From positions 1 to 27,405 of the forward strand of contig JAKSYS010000754.1 of assembly GCA_022925895.1 (NCBI GenBank): a DNA stretch of 27,405 nucleotides. The letters run 5' to 3'. Below the pieces are notes generated by a model, which was given only the letters and a program-made list of their open reading frames with translations, searched no databases and was not told the DNA's origin. This DNA is from Fragilaria crotonensis. Taxonomy: Eukaryota; Bacillariophyta; Fragilariophyceae; Fragilariales; Fragilariaceae. A program made the translations under genes and the position numbers. Numbering within the stretch: the stretch's first letter is position 1; the number at the start of each line of letters is the position of its first letter. Below are positions 8,693 through 18,830 of the stretch, in pieces.

Positions 8693-10580
8693 TTCTTCCG
8701 GTAGGCTCTCGGGCTTTTGTCCGATTTCAAGTGAAAGAACAAACATCGGGATCTTCTCAACTCCAGAATTAGTTCTCGGCTAGTACCTTGTGTCATCCAC
8801 TGGGTGAGAGGGACAACTTTCCCAACGTTCCGAACGAAATAGGCTTTGTTTGTCAGCTGGTGCGACGAATTACGACAGAAAAGACGGATGGGATACCAGA
8901 AAAAGTCAGTCGTCATCAAAACATAAACCCCCGTACCTTGATGTGAAGTGGATCCGCGAAAGGAAAACCAGATGCGAAGCCGTCTACAGTCTACACGGCC
9001 GATCCACCAACCAGAGCTGCTGCCGGTAATACCTATCGACATGGACTCTTCAAGACCTGATTATGAGTACCAGAACGAGAGAATTGGCATGAACGAATCG
9101 ACGCTAGCGGCAGACTAATAAAAGTGTTGCATAATGAGGTGAATCGTTTCAGGTTCGTGTAAATCAACCGGAGTGCATTCTCGATTTTCAACGATCTATG
9201 CTTTGTTAGTAAATTGAAGCAGAAACTGAGGAACATTACCTGAGTGCGCAGTCAATACCCTAACCCACTCGCGACCGATTTCTTTCCTACGGCGAACTGT
9301 TCACAACCCCTTCGGATGTCATGATCTCAACGAAAAGTTCCGGACCTCACCAATTCTCGCATGATATTGATAAGCATGCCTTGGAATTCTTGTGCTGGAT
9401 GCAGGTGGGTGTGGAAGGGACGTTCGAATAAGTGCCTTCGGATTGGATAACTGGTCTTAATCTTCGAATAGTGACAATCACAGCGCCACCTATGCATATG
9501 GTATCGACCACTGGTACGTCGTGTCGAGTTGCAGCCTCTTGACCATGTTTTGAAGGTGCACAGAATCGCCGTATTTGTCAAACGTGGCTACAGCAATGTA
9601 GTTGGAATCTGCAATCTGCCGATGCAACGGCGGCATGGCAATCAAAACTCATGAGGAGCACGGTGACGACGCGCCGCAAATCATCGTCCTGCTTCGACGT
9701 TTTCGAACATGCAATGGACGTGATCTTGGTGTACATGGTGGGTCTGAAATCGGCAGCGTGCAGATTTGGTTTGTCTTGGAGACATATGACATACTAGCTC
9801 CAAACGGGTTGCAAGTGTACCTCCGATAAAATTGACAGCTCCAGAATAGAAAACTGGTTCATCTCGTAGAAACCAGTACAACTTTGCACTAGTAGAGCAT
9901 ATACACGAGTCCTCCGAGTATACATCACAATCTTTCAATCACAAAAAACTTCGCGGTGGAATACTCATCATGACAGCAACGACGCAACAATCAACAATCA
10001 TCGCACTCGACCTATCGGTACTTCGGATACTAGGCTTTGCCATCATTCAGGTGATCCTCAGCAGTTGTTTGATTCCTCTATGGTTGGTACTGATATGACA
10101 ATTCCGCAACGGGACAGTGTACGAGAAGTATACGATGATGCCGGTAAGGAGGCTGGTGGGGTCTAACTTGGTTTTAAGAAAGTCAAGAATGCAGACCGCA
10201 TTCTGCATTCCGATACTTTTGATATGAGTGTCCCAGCCCCCCGAAATCATTAAGACTTGCATCCAGGTTGGTTGTCTCAAGACGAATTGCAATCCAGCAG
10301 TTCATAGTTGGGACGATTGGCTGACCCTTGAGAAGTGGAAACGAGAAATCTACAGCGCGACAGCGCATCCCCAACCCAAAGCAGAAACAGATGCAGCAGA
10401 AAGCAGCCCAGAAGCTTTAAGATGCTCAGCATTGTAGAAAGCATGTACCCCAAAGGGCGTGATGCTTCGATATTCCACAGTACTTGCGGCGTTCAAAACA
10501 AGACGAGACAAAGAGCAAGGAAATTGACAAATTGAAGCACGGCAGGGTGTTTCTTCGAGCTTAACCCTGTCAACACCAGA
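8693..10580. other. gene-poor stretch, no supported gene
   Basis: Short frames on both strands lack family signatures, ATG-initiated long frames or plausible splice pairs. On the minus strand at about 9485-9600 a coding-like stretch (ATFDKYGDSVHLQNMVKRL) ends at stops on both sides of a few dozen codons; it may be a decayed gene or transposon fragment. Otherwise I see nothing. Confidence 0.4.
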
Positions 10581-11426
10581 TCAATTAATGGCTACCAGGC
10601 TGCCCACGGTGCAGGCTAAGGCGAGATCATCAAGGGTTTTGTGGGTAAACGCCCTGGCAGTATTCTCCGCCCATAAATAAGTGATACCTGATTGGTGCAG
10701 GTTTTCACGCGGCAGCTCTTGACAAAGACACTGCTGTTGTGACTTTGTTTCCATTGTTACATCTGTAATAATGGCAACAGGACTCCCTGAACCTGTCGCA
10801 TGTTGTGAAGCTCCGACTTTGGAAACTGTATGGAGGACTTGTGCGGGTACAAAATGTGTCCACTCTCCGAGTTCGACTTGCAGCAATTGCACAGAAATCG
10901 AGTATTGGTTGTAAAGCGTCGGTTCTTCAATACGTCCAGTAAAGCCCGACACTAGTGGTGACAGGAATGACAGAGATTTCCCCGGAGAGCTAGCCAGACT
11001 TGGGATATCAATTGGTTCTGTGGATGGCAACGTAGAACTTGACGGTGTTTGGCAATGTGCGGCGTTGATGGCTCACACTAGAGCAGATGGAAAGGTAGAC
11101 CTTGAAGGCTTGCTGGTTGACATGACAGTAGGATACGAACAACAGAACGGCATCAGAGAAAGAAAAGACCTTGATGGCTTGCTGGTGCTGGTGGTGGTCC
11201 TCTGATTCTCGACATGATGACGGATGATGAAGAAGACGACTGAGACGACGAACGCGCAGGAGACTAGCAACTCGAGGGGAATATGGAGTACCACCACAAT
11301 GGGAGCGCAACAAACACAGGCGTACACCAGTTGAACCGAAACGCACATCGAATAGCAACAGTAAATGATTAAAACGATTGTTGGCAGCAGGAAAACGCTT
11401 CTGTCGCACTGCTTCTGCCTGTGCAC
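10581..11426 (-). CDS. doubtful protein-coding region, TM-rich N-part and soluble C-part
   Basis: Two open stretches share one frame: about 11426-11073 and 11072-10581, divided by a single TGA at 11075-11073. The first is hydrophobic (repeated V/I/L/C blocks, at least two possible TM helices) and contains the repeat STSKPSRS twice, about 30 residues apart. The second, about 160 codons, is soluble, with segments such as YNQYSISVQLLQVELGEW and YLWAENTARAF that look coding. An intron removing the stop is possible: GTGAGC at about 11076 to an AG about 39 nt on keeps phase but is short. I do not recognise the family. It may be a decaying gene. Confidence 0.3.
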
Positions 11427-11848
11427 TGTACTCCCGAGTACCAGGTAGCACGTACTCCGGAGGCATATGATTCAATATTCAATTGGATATGTCTCCTGTA
11501 GAGATGTACTAATTTTCTACGAGATGACCTTATTTCGGATCATCGGTGCTGTTTTTTTACCGGAGGTACACTTGCAACCCGTTTGGAGGTCGTAAGTAGT
11601 ATGTCAATAGCAAAAAATTATTACTCGTATGATAGTCTACTCGTAGGCCTCGACCTCGAATACGCGTAGAAAGTACAGTACTCCAGCCTCCCGCGTACTC
11701 GGTACTTGTACCAGGTACTTGTACTGGTTGTCGTGGGAGTTGGGTGTACGGAGCACGGATACGAGGAAAGGTCTCTCTTCATCTCAACGAAAAAGCATCA
11801 CACTTGTCCACTTCTAAGGCGTGGGTTTCTGTCGGTACCAGTACGACA
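11427..11848. other. intergenic upstream of THOC7
   Basis: GTAC-rich DNA (about 11420-11460 and 11680-11730) with no supported gene. This should include the THOC7 promoter; no TATA element stands out. Confidence 0.5.
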
Positions 11849-12518
11849 ATGACTGACTCTTCAGATGGCTTTTCACCACCGACTTTAGACCAAACCATCC
11901 TCCGACAACGGCTGGTGCAGGGGGGTCGGCGCCGGAAACGCTGTCCGTGGATCACTTTCCAAATGCGCCAACAAATACCGGGAATTCTTAACCATGTACT
12001 TCTCCGGGGAAGGTGCCGATGCGGTCGAGACAGCAAAGCAAGATCTAGGCAGAGATGTCAATTTGTATCAAGTCGACATGAGAAAGGTTGTACTATCACT
12101 AATGGCTATAGAAGAAGACACACGCTCGGTTGAGACCGAAATCGCAGCCACTGACGATCAAATTGAGAGAGTGAAACAAGAGATTGAAGAGTTGCGGAGG
12201 GAACATCCAGAAGCCAAACAGATTCGAAGAAACCTTGAGGAGTACGAGGCTTTGGCCAAAATGGCCGGTACCAGACCCTCTCGGCGCCTGCTGGAGAAGC
12301 GCACCGCTGAGGTCAATGCTGAATTGCTAAAATTGGAAAACTCCATATTGAAGAACAACGAACGCAAATCGTTGCGCGAAAAACAATTCCTATTATTCAT
12401 GCGAGCAATGTTTGATCTTAAGGAATCCGTAGATGAGGACGCCGAAATGATGGAGCGCAATGAAAAAGAAGATGGGGAGGAAGATGAAGGGGAAGTCAAG
12501 CCAATAGATACATTGTAA
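11849..12518 (+). CDS. THOC7: THO complex subunit 7 (THOC7/Mft1 family), frame broken at a G6 run
   Basis: THOC7 is a coiled-coil subunit of the nuclear THO/TREX complex, which couples transcription to mRNA export. The ATG at 11849 opens a frame with DQTILRQRL, matching the DDEVIRKRL-type start of THOC7. The frame then shifts at the G run 11920-11925, and the rest of the protein runs to the TAA ending at 12518. The core EEYEALAKMAGTRPSRRLLEK (about two thirds along) corresponds to human EYDALAKVIQHHPDR, followed by heptad-like coiled coil and LREKQFLLFMRAMFDL. The C-terminus is acidic and disordered. If one G is skipped, the product is about 222 aa, close to human THOC7. An alternative is an 88-nt intron (11925-12012, GT...AG) giving 193 aa, but its donor GTCGGC is poor, there is no pyrimidine tract, and it would remove family-like sequence. 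The stop is 15 bp from that of the convergent gene. Confidence 0.8.
11920..11925 (+). other. frame break at G6 homopolymer in THOC7
   Basis: With five G instead of six the N-terminal frame joins the main frame directly (VQGVGAGNAVRGSL). Sequencing indel, a true mutation, ribosomal slippage or the 88-nt intron are the options, in falling order of likelihood. Confidence 0.6.
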
Positions 12519-12533
12519 AGACAATTCATTCCG

Positions 12534-13403
12534 TCATCTCGATAACTCCCAGGCTTTTTGATGGAAATCTTCTCGAATCTTGCAGGACAACTCTTTGCAG
12601 CTGAGTTCATAAAGTCTCCACAGGGCACCACTTTCTGTGTACCCAGCATCTAGTAATGCAAATGTCGGAAGCCGATCAAGATGTCGGAAGAGCTGACCCA
12701 GCCCAACCTGTCCAGATTGCACAAGCGATATACACTCGGGGTCGTGTAAAGTCACAACCGATTGAGCAGTGCAAAAAACCTGAACGTAGAAATTAGACTT
12801 TCATCTTTCAGGGTCCGCAACGACCAACGACACACTCACGCGAAAGTGCTCCCACGTACCTGGTCAAACACAGTGAGATGAACGGTTCTATGCCAGACCG
12901 CTTGTGTTCTCTGTTCGCAACTATCCACCACTACATGAACAGGAGCATCATAGTAGGAACTGAAGAGACGTTGCAAGTTGCCATTTGCAGTTAAGGCCAT
13001 CCGATCGAACTTAGACTCAATGCCGAACCTCGCAGCCAAAGTCCCTCCATCGCTCGTCACCAGACCCGCCTCTGGTCGGTTGCAGCTTTCTTGCAGTATA
13101 GAACTTCCATCACTCATGATATCGCCTAATGTCCCTGCACCTTCAAAGTATTTCTTTCCTGTTGCTTCCATTTCCTGCGATTGCCCATTTTTCGGCAGGC
13201 GATCTATGAAAACACCTTCTTCGCCTTCGCCGAGGTACGCCGACAACCGATTGCATTTTCTCACCTTCGCCGTTGAACCTAGTGATGTCGTAAAAATAAT
13301 GGGTTGTCCGAAGATTAATAGGATCAGCACTTGATTCGCTAATGGCCTCATCCTCGATGGATCCCAGTGACTCTATAAGGAGACGTCCCCGTTCGGATGG
13401 CAT
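12534..13403 (-). CDS. chorismate-lyase/UTRA-fold-like protein (3 exons)
   Basis: Exons 13403-13265, 13203-12860 and 12779-12534; introns of 61 nt (GTGAGA...TCATAG) and 80 nt (GTACGT...GTTCAG). Phases join exactly, giving 242 aa from the ATG at 13403. The N-terminal 90 residues are polar. The folded part begins near ALTANGNLQRLFSSYYDAPVHVV and continues through VWHRTVHL, FCTAQSVV, GQVGLGQLFR, ALWRLYEL and CKIREDF. The series R.V.L - A.S - GLGQLF - WR.Y.L - I.E.F resembles the chorismate pyruvate-lyase / Ycf21-DUF98 family (chorismate to 4-hydroxybenzoate plus pyruvate, for ubiquinone or phenolic synthesis). The assignment is from pattern memory; a non-catalytic UTRA-fold protein is equally possible. 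The upstream region has a heptamer tandem and a TGACGTCA site. No obvious targeting peptide. Confidence 0.8.
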
Positions 13404-13463
13404 TCCTGCGTGTGTCCAATGCTAAAATTCTGTTGGAATTACACAAGCACACAGAGACACATG

Positions 13464-13505
13464 GCGAGTGGCGAGTCGGAAGTCGGAAGTCGGAAGTCGG
13501 GAGTC
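13464..13505. repeat. six tandem 7-bp units (GGAAGTC type)
   Basis: Units in order: GCGAGTG, GCGAGTC, GGAAGTC three times, GGGAGTC. The array lies 61-102 bp upstream of the ATG of the minus-strand gene, so it is probably in its promoter or 5' UTR. Confidence 0.85.
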
Positions 13506-13514
13506 TGTCGGGAA

Positions 13515-13522
13515 TGACGTCA
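13515..13522. promoter_or_regulatory. TGACGTCA (CRE-type bZIP site)
   Basis: Perfect 8-bp palindrome about 112 bp upstream of the minus-strand ATG at 13403. TGACGT/ACGTCA elements are known cAMP- and CO2-responsive sites in diatom promoters such as that of the Phaeodactylum carbonic anhydrase. Function here is inferred only from match and position. Confidence 0.45.
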
Positions 13523-13710
13523 CCAATCAGTTGTGGGAAATGGAATGGGTCGCCTGTCGCCTACGGTAGTTGGATAGCACACTATATACCGTGGCACAGT
13601 AGGGCTTTAACGCTTTAACCCAGTGTAAAAAGTATGTCACACGAATCCAAGCTCCAAGCTCCAAGGACTACGGTACCTGGCATACCAGGTACAAGTAGGT
13701 CTACTCGGAG

Positions 13711-13763
13711 TATGGCTTATTTCACCCTGGGGCTACATATCGTAGGCATACGTAGACTCAGTA
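13711..13763 (+). repeat. left terminal inverted repeat
   Basis: Aligned with the reverse complement of 17211-17264: 14 of the first 15 bases match, then eight differ, then TACATATCGT is identical, and TACGTAG plus most of the following bases match with a 1-nt gap. Confidence 0.85.
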
Positions 13764-13845
13764 TTCTAAAAACTTAGTTGAAGCAAACATTGCTTGTCGG
13801 CAGCTGGCCCATCAGCTGCTAGGATACGTTTTCATAGTTTCAGAA

Positions 13846-16800
13846 TCACTCCATTATCACATTGTTCCCAAGTATTGCTGATGAGACAAAGCTCCTGACA
13901 AAGCCTGCATCGAAGTCGACTGCAGCTCGGTGAGTTTTGAATTCCTTCGTAATACGTTCAATTAGAGGCAAGGAGAGTGCTGGTGTGTCATCCTCACAAT
14001 TGTGCATCTTGTGCTGATGGAGTGCATAATATGCACATATGTACAATCGAGCACGTCGTGAGAGCTTTCGAACAGTTGCTGTTGTCAGGACTTCTCTACT
14101 TGTGCAATCGTTCACTAACGCCTTGAAACCCGTCTTTCCCCTTTTAGATTCCAACGGTTTGCGACGATAAACACATTTAGCCACTCCCCAACTATACTCA
14201 ATTCCTTCGCCAGCCATTTCCGCGTGAAACTTTGGAGTGATGATAACCGAAACACCAAGTTCCTTTCCAACGTGTTGAAGTGCGGTCATCTCCTCGGCAA
14301 AGTCGAGGCAAGAAGCCATGAGATACTTCAAGCTCCAACGCTCTGCATCCTCTAAAACTTCGCCGTCGCTGTCCTTTGCTACATCAATTGTATATCTTTC
14401 AAGTTGACCTTCATCAATCCATCCTCGCTCCCATAGGACTTGCAGCAGACCTTTCGGCTGACCCGCCCAACCTTTTCTCTCTCGTGTCCTCTCAACCCTC
14501 GTTTCTAAATTCTTATCCCTCGCAATTTGTTGTAATTCTGCAAGTCGATACTGGCGACGGTCGTTCAAAACATCGAGGGGCCCAAGTTCGGCTTTAGCTC
14601 AGCAATGGTCTTGTTTCTCATTCGAGGGTTTCCTGGTGCAGGAGGTAGTATACGGTCGTTTCGAGTGAGCTCCCTTTCTTGTGGCGTCATCCAAAATGGT
14701 CCATCATCGTCCAAGGTGAACACAAACGACTGCGTGTCGCCAACTTCTAAGGTACGTGCATTGAATCCGAGGTATCCGTCATGCTCCTTGATTTTTGATT
14801 CACGCATCATCGGCTGTGCTCCTCCGTAGCCTCGGTTCATGCTATAAGCATCCAAACCACCCATCAGCTTCTTCGCATGTCCCTGTGACGAATGGTCAAA
14901 TAGAAACACAAAGTCGAACTGCGGGTATAGTACCTTGATGCAATCCACGCAGTCTTCAAATTGAATGCTCATGTGATTGTAAGTCCAATAACCTTCGTTG
15001 TTTGTTCCTAACTCAAAACTCACGACAAATGGTGATTCTTCCAGATTCTTTTTTGCAACTTGACCGTGGATTGCCATCGCAGCATCCATGTCAGCATAGT
15101 TTGTCCCCCGACGTGTCTCGTTTATCTCGTCCATCTGCATTCGACTGATATGCACTCCAAATCCTGTTTCTCTTGATTGAAGTGCTGAAAGCATTAGACT
15201 CAAGCCGTCAGTCTTTGGAAGCAGTGCACGCCGACCATCTGGGCTCACCCACTGTCGCGTTTTCAAAAGGAACTGGTTAAAAACACTCTCGTCTTGTCCA
15301 AAATCATCAGTGGTTTTGTACCTGGTTGTTTGCGAACACTCAGGTTACCTCCGAACGCTCCGAAGCCCATTTCGTTCGCAACCGAATGGAAGAAATTCAT
15401 AATCATCAACGTGAAATTCAACCATTTCGTCTCCCGTATTTGGATCCTGGTAAGCGTATCCTTGACTTGCCAAGTCGTTTGCGATTCGTTTCTCTAACTT
15501 CCACTCCTCGACAGTTCGCTTCGTCACTTGGATCCATCTATGCGTACGAGGTTCCAGCTTTGACAAGTAGTTTGTGCAAAAGTCATTGCGATAGAACACC
15601 ACGTCAGGCCGTTCGTGTCCATCAACAAAGAAGGATTTCTTACGGTTGTCGTGACGATATCCAAGACGTCGCAGCCAACGCCAGGTCGTACTAATTGAAA
15701 TAGGATGTTCCATATAACGAGAAAGCAGACAGTCTTTAATTGTTGTTTGGTTTGTCTGCTCATTAGTAGTAATCGTGTCCTCGCCTTCATCATCAGCAAT
15801 ACTGCTTAATTGTTCGTGCTCTTCTTCGTCTTCGTTCTCGTTTGCTTCTTGCGATTGGATGCATTTCGGAATGATCTTTGTGATGAGCTCGTTTCGTGCT
15901 GATTCCACTGTGAGGTCGGCAAGGTTTGTATTGCAGTACCCGGTCCATGGTAATGTTATTTCTTCATGAAAGTACTCAAGAAGGTCAGGCAGTGGTCGCT
16001 GTTGTTTATGGATCTTTGGATCGGGCAGTGGAAAATGCTCTCGATTCGCTCGTAGCATGATATTCCAACCTGTTACCGTGCGTTCGTTGGTAGCTGCCGC
16101 TTCAATACCCATCCTACTGCTATCATATATAGCTTGGGTACAGCAATCTTCTACCCACCGGGCGGAGTTCATCTCCTCCAACGCGATCGTATAGGCTAAA
16201 CACAATATAGAACATCTTTGTCGAGTTATAAATACATCGTAGGCAGAACAAAGGTTGTCGACATCATGTCGTTCAATGAGATCTCTCCAGCCATCAGGAC
16301 TCTTGTTGACTTGCTGAAGCCTTTCTATTCTATCCTGGAGAACTTCAACAACGCTTCGGTGGTCCGTTGAGCTCCCAAGGAACAGCTTTTTGGCCTCTGG
16401 ACTGTCCCAGTAACTCGCAATCATGATCTTGGCAGATGCCGAGCCGGCAGCAGCAGCTTCAGCAAAAGAAGAAGCCTTTGCTTTCTTATTACTCTCAGCT
16501 GCCTGTGCTGCAGCAGCTGCTACCGCTTCAGATCTTCTTTTTGCTTTTGATTGCAATTGAATTTTGTTTGTCAGATCAACCACTTCGGATGCACCACGAG
16601 CAACACTGTATCGATCATTTATTCGTTCATCTTGCAAGAGTGATAAAAAACTCCTCTTTCCTCCATCCGGCGGGCGTTCAACCAATCCTCCTGGTTCTGT
16701 AACAAAATATCCCCAGATGTGTCGTTTGGGATTTCCATACACATCAATGCCTTGCGCCTTGCGTCGAAATTGTCCAGTTTGGTTCGTTTCGGTGAAATCG

Positions 16801-16991
16801 TCCAGTACTGCACCTCCGCACGACGAAATTGCCTTGTTCATCATACCCCTGTTGAATCCAAGGGTCTCTAATGACGGAAACTGCGCCTTGATTGCTCGAA
16901 AAAAAGTCTCGTCCGACAGCCACTTGTCTTGGTACCGCTTTTGTTTGATGACCTGAAGCCAACACTCGTAATATGTTCGCAGTGTCTTCAT
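13846..16991 (-). pseudogene. DDE transposase, three 1-nt frameshifts
   Basis: The ATG at 16991 (in-frame TGA 9 bases before it) opens 548 codons; the protein continues in two further open blocks (15266-14565 and 14568-13846). Three homopolymer indels reconcile the frames: one extra base at the A3 run 15393-15395, one missing at A4 15300-15303, one missing at the G4C3 run 14577-14583. With these allowed for, the product is about 1048 aa. Family landmarks: FFVDGHERPDVVFYR, then FGGNLSVRKQPGTKP, a GQDES motif reached only by changing frame (first catalytic Asp), FLFDHSSQGH (second Asp), GWAGQPKGLLQVLWERG, and ITPKFHAEMAGEGIEYSWG, whose IE..WG supplies the catalytic Glu. The N-terminal 200 residues include an Ala-rich coiled region. 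This layout matches a large eukaryotic DDE family related to IS630/Tc1. All three catalytic positions look preserved. Confidence 0.85.
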
Positions 16992-17210
16992 TTTGCCTCA
17001 ACTCCCCTCCCTCACAAGCTAAAGATTGTTGTGAACAGTATTGTTCAGCGAGACGCAACAAAAGCTCGGGCAGTTTCGAAATGGAAGTTAGTGCAATTGT
17101 CGTCGCACCATCATGGTCTGCGAATCTCTTTTTTGTGTGCAGTCGACCGTGCTATGTTGGCATGCGAGTCAGCCATCCTTGTAGGTATCACTGCGACCTC
17201 CAAGATTTTG

Positions 17211-17264
17211 TACGGAGCCTACGTACGTTCAACGATATGTAAGATTTATGTGAAACAAGCCATA
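17211..17264 (-). repeat. right terminal inverted repeat
   Basis: Partner of 13711-13763. Read on the minus strand from 17264 it starts TATGGCTTGTTTCAC. Confidence 0.85.
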
Positions 17265-18830
17265 CTCGTTAACTTTTTGCCTTTGTACTGTAGTACGAGC
17301 GACTGTGCTGTTCCATTTCGTAGCTGGCGTACGCTTCACTCTATCCTCTATCCCCCAAGTTACGGTAGTTGCATCTGCCTCCATCTGTTCACTGCTGAGT
17401 CATTCTTTTTCGCTCTGACCATTAATTTACTCGCACTGTCAGCACCCCGCTTGTCATCACGGCTTTCAACACACCCATCGCGGCGGACGGCGAGAGACGA
17501 AAGCCGATAAGTGATGACAGGTTTCATCCTTCACCCTCGACCTCCTTCCTTTGCGATGCGTTCAATCAATACTGAGAGTGCCAAATCCCACAGCAATATT
17601 GTTGCAGGTCGTCTGAAATCAAACTCCCGCCTCCACCATCATCACAAGGAAATTTTGCTCGAACTTCCTACGGGTAAAACTGTGTAGACGCATGCATATT
17701 TATTGTTTAGAGCGCATCATTTGAGTCACTGGTAACAGAGAAGACAGTGTTCTGCATGCAGAGCACAGAACACACAACACTAACTATTAGGAATTCAAAA
17801 TGCACTGCTGCTGATGCATGTATTGAATATGCATTGCTAACCAATGAAGTTTCTGGTGGCAAATAACATGGTGTTGAGAATTTGAAGCACACACTTCTTG
17901 CTGGAGGCTTTCAGCACAGGCTATCATCCACAACTTTGCCTGCTCGTAGAGCAATGAACTCTGCTGGATATCGCATGGTTGAGATTTGGCTGCACCATCA
18001 GCGCAGCCCTTACATGTCCCCGGCATGAGACAATATGGTGGCAACATGCTGTACTTAATCTATGGTAGTGCTGATCTGTTGCATGCACACCAGCATACTG
18101 ACATCACTTCTTCAATCTGTTTGTACCATTTGTTCAACACAGCAGCGCTCCTGGCTGCTTTCTAAGCAAGCAAGGTGCTAGTGCTGCTGATGTCTCTGGT
18201 TATCATCATGCATGTCTTGTTCTTTGGTAATGGACTTAGGGAATTGACGATGGACATGAATCATAACCAGCACCAATAGCCATGACTCTTGTCATACAAG
18301 CATTGCATGCTGCATTTTCATGATGAAACATCTACCACCGGCAGTTTTTAGTGAAATTATGCTTGCATGAACTGATACACTTTTGTGTGATCATTGTTTG
18401 CCATTCTCTGATGGGGAGGTGTCATTGCATCATTGTCATATTAAATGTGCATCTTTTCATCCACCACTGATATGAGCATGGCACACCTACTGTTGATCAT
18501 CCAACTGTCAGATTTGTGGATGTGTATTTATTGAAGCTCACAGTATGTCTGTGATACAAGAAGTACAAGCACTGTGTGGTTTGGAACTAGTATCCTTTCA
18601 CAACAAGAATGATGGTATTGTCCAGTGCCTAGTATGCAAGTTCATTGCCCTTGAATGCTTCATTAGTCATTAGCCTTTCAATTTCTGAGTTGAGAAGTTC
18701 CTGATGCTCTTGACATTGTACTAGTCATCAGAATTTATGCTTACATGCTGTATTATTGGATGCTCCGAATGATGGTAAGTGTTAATGTATGATGATCTTG
18801 CTCTTGCTGCAAATTTCTCAAGTCTTACTG
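17265..18830. other. gene-free stretch, AT-rich after 17690
   Basis: No supported gene. A 57-codon plus-strand frame at 17514-17687 starts with ATG and ends GKTV-stop; it may be a lone exon but has no support. From about 17690 the sequence is AT-rich, with many GCATG/CATCAT words and no GTAC islands, resembling 2470-3330. Part of it may be the decayed 3' end of the element that follows. Confidence 0.45.

Larger units (their letters stand above)
13404..13710. other. promoter-side intergenic region of the chorismate-lyase-like gene
   Basis: No gene. It holds the heptamer tandem at 13464-13505, TGACGTCA at 13515-13522 next to CCAAT (13523-13527), and a GTAC-containing stretch up to the transposon end. 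Confidence 0.55.
13711..17264. mobile_element. DDE transposon with terminal inverted repeats and TA ends (IS630/Tc1/mariner-like superfamily)
   Basis: An element of about 3.55 kb. The outer ends both read TA followed by TGGCTT(A/G)TTTCAC, on opposite strands (13711 and 17264). After eight unmatched bases of equal length, both resume with TACATATCGT and then TACGTAG. The whole match runs about 53 bp. TA at each edge fits the TA target-site duplication of Tc1/mariner-type elements. One transposase fills the inside on the minus strand, with about 130 bp to the left TIR and 270 bp to the right. The TIR arms have diverged and the transposase is frame-broken, so this copy is probably not autonomous unless the indels are assembly errors. 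Confidence 0.85.

Noticed and set aside
8545-9042. 165-codon minus-strand frame
   Set aside because: Overlaps the M50B 3' end, with no motif, no plausible domain and biased composition.
11925-12012. 88-nt intron in THOC7
   Set aside because: It keeps phase, but the donor GTCGGC is weak, the acceptor lacks a pyrimidine tract, and it would remove sequence that fits the family. Kept only as an alternative.
17514-17687. 57-codon ATG frame
   Set aside because: Coding-like in places, but no splice partner or homologue recognised.
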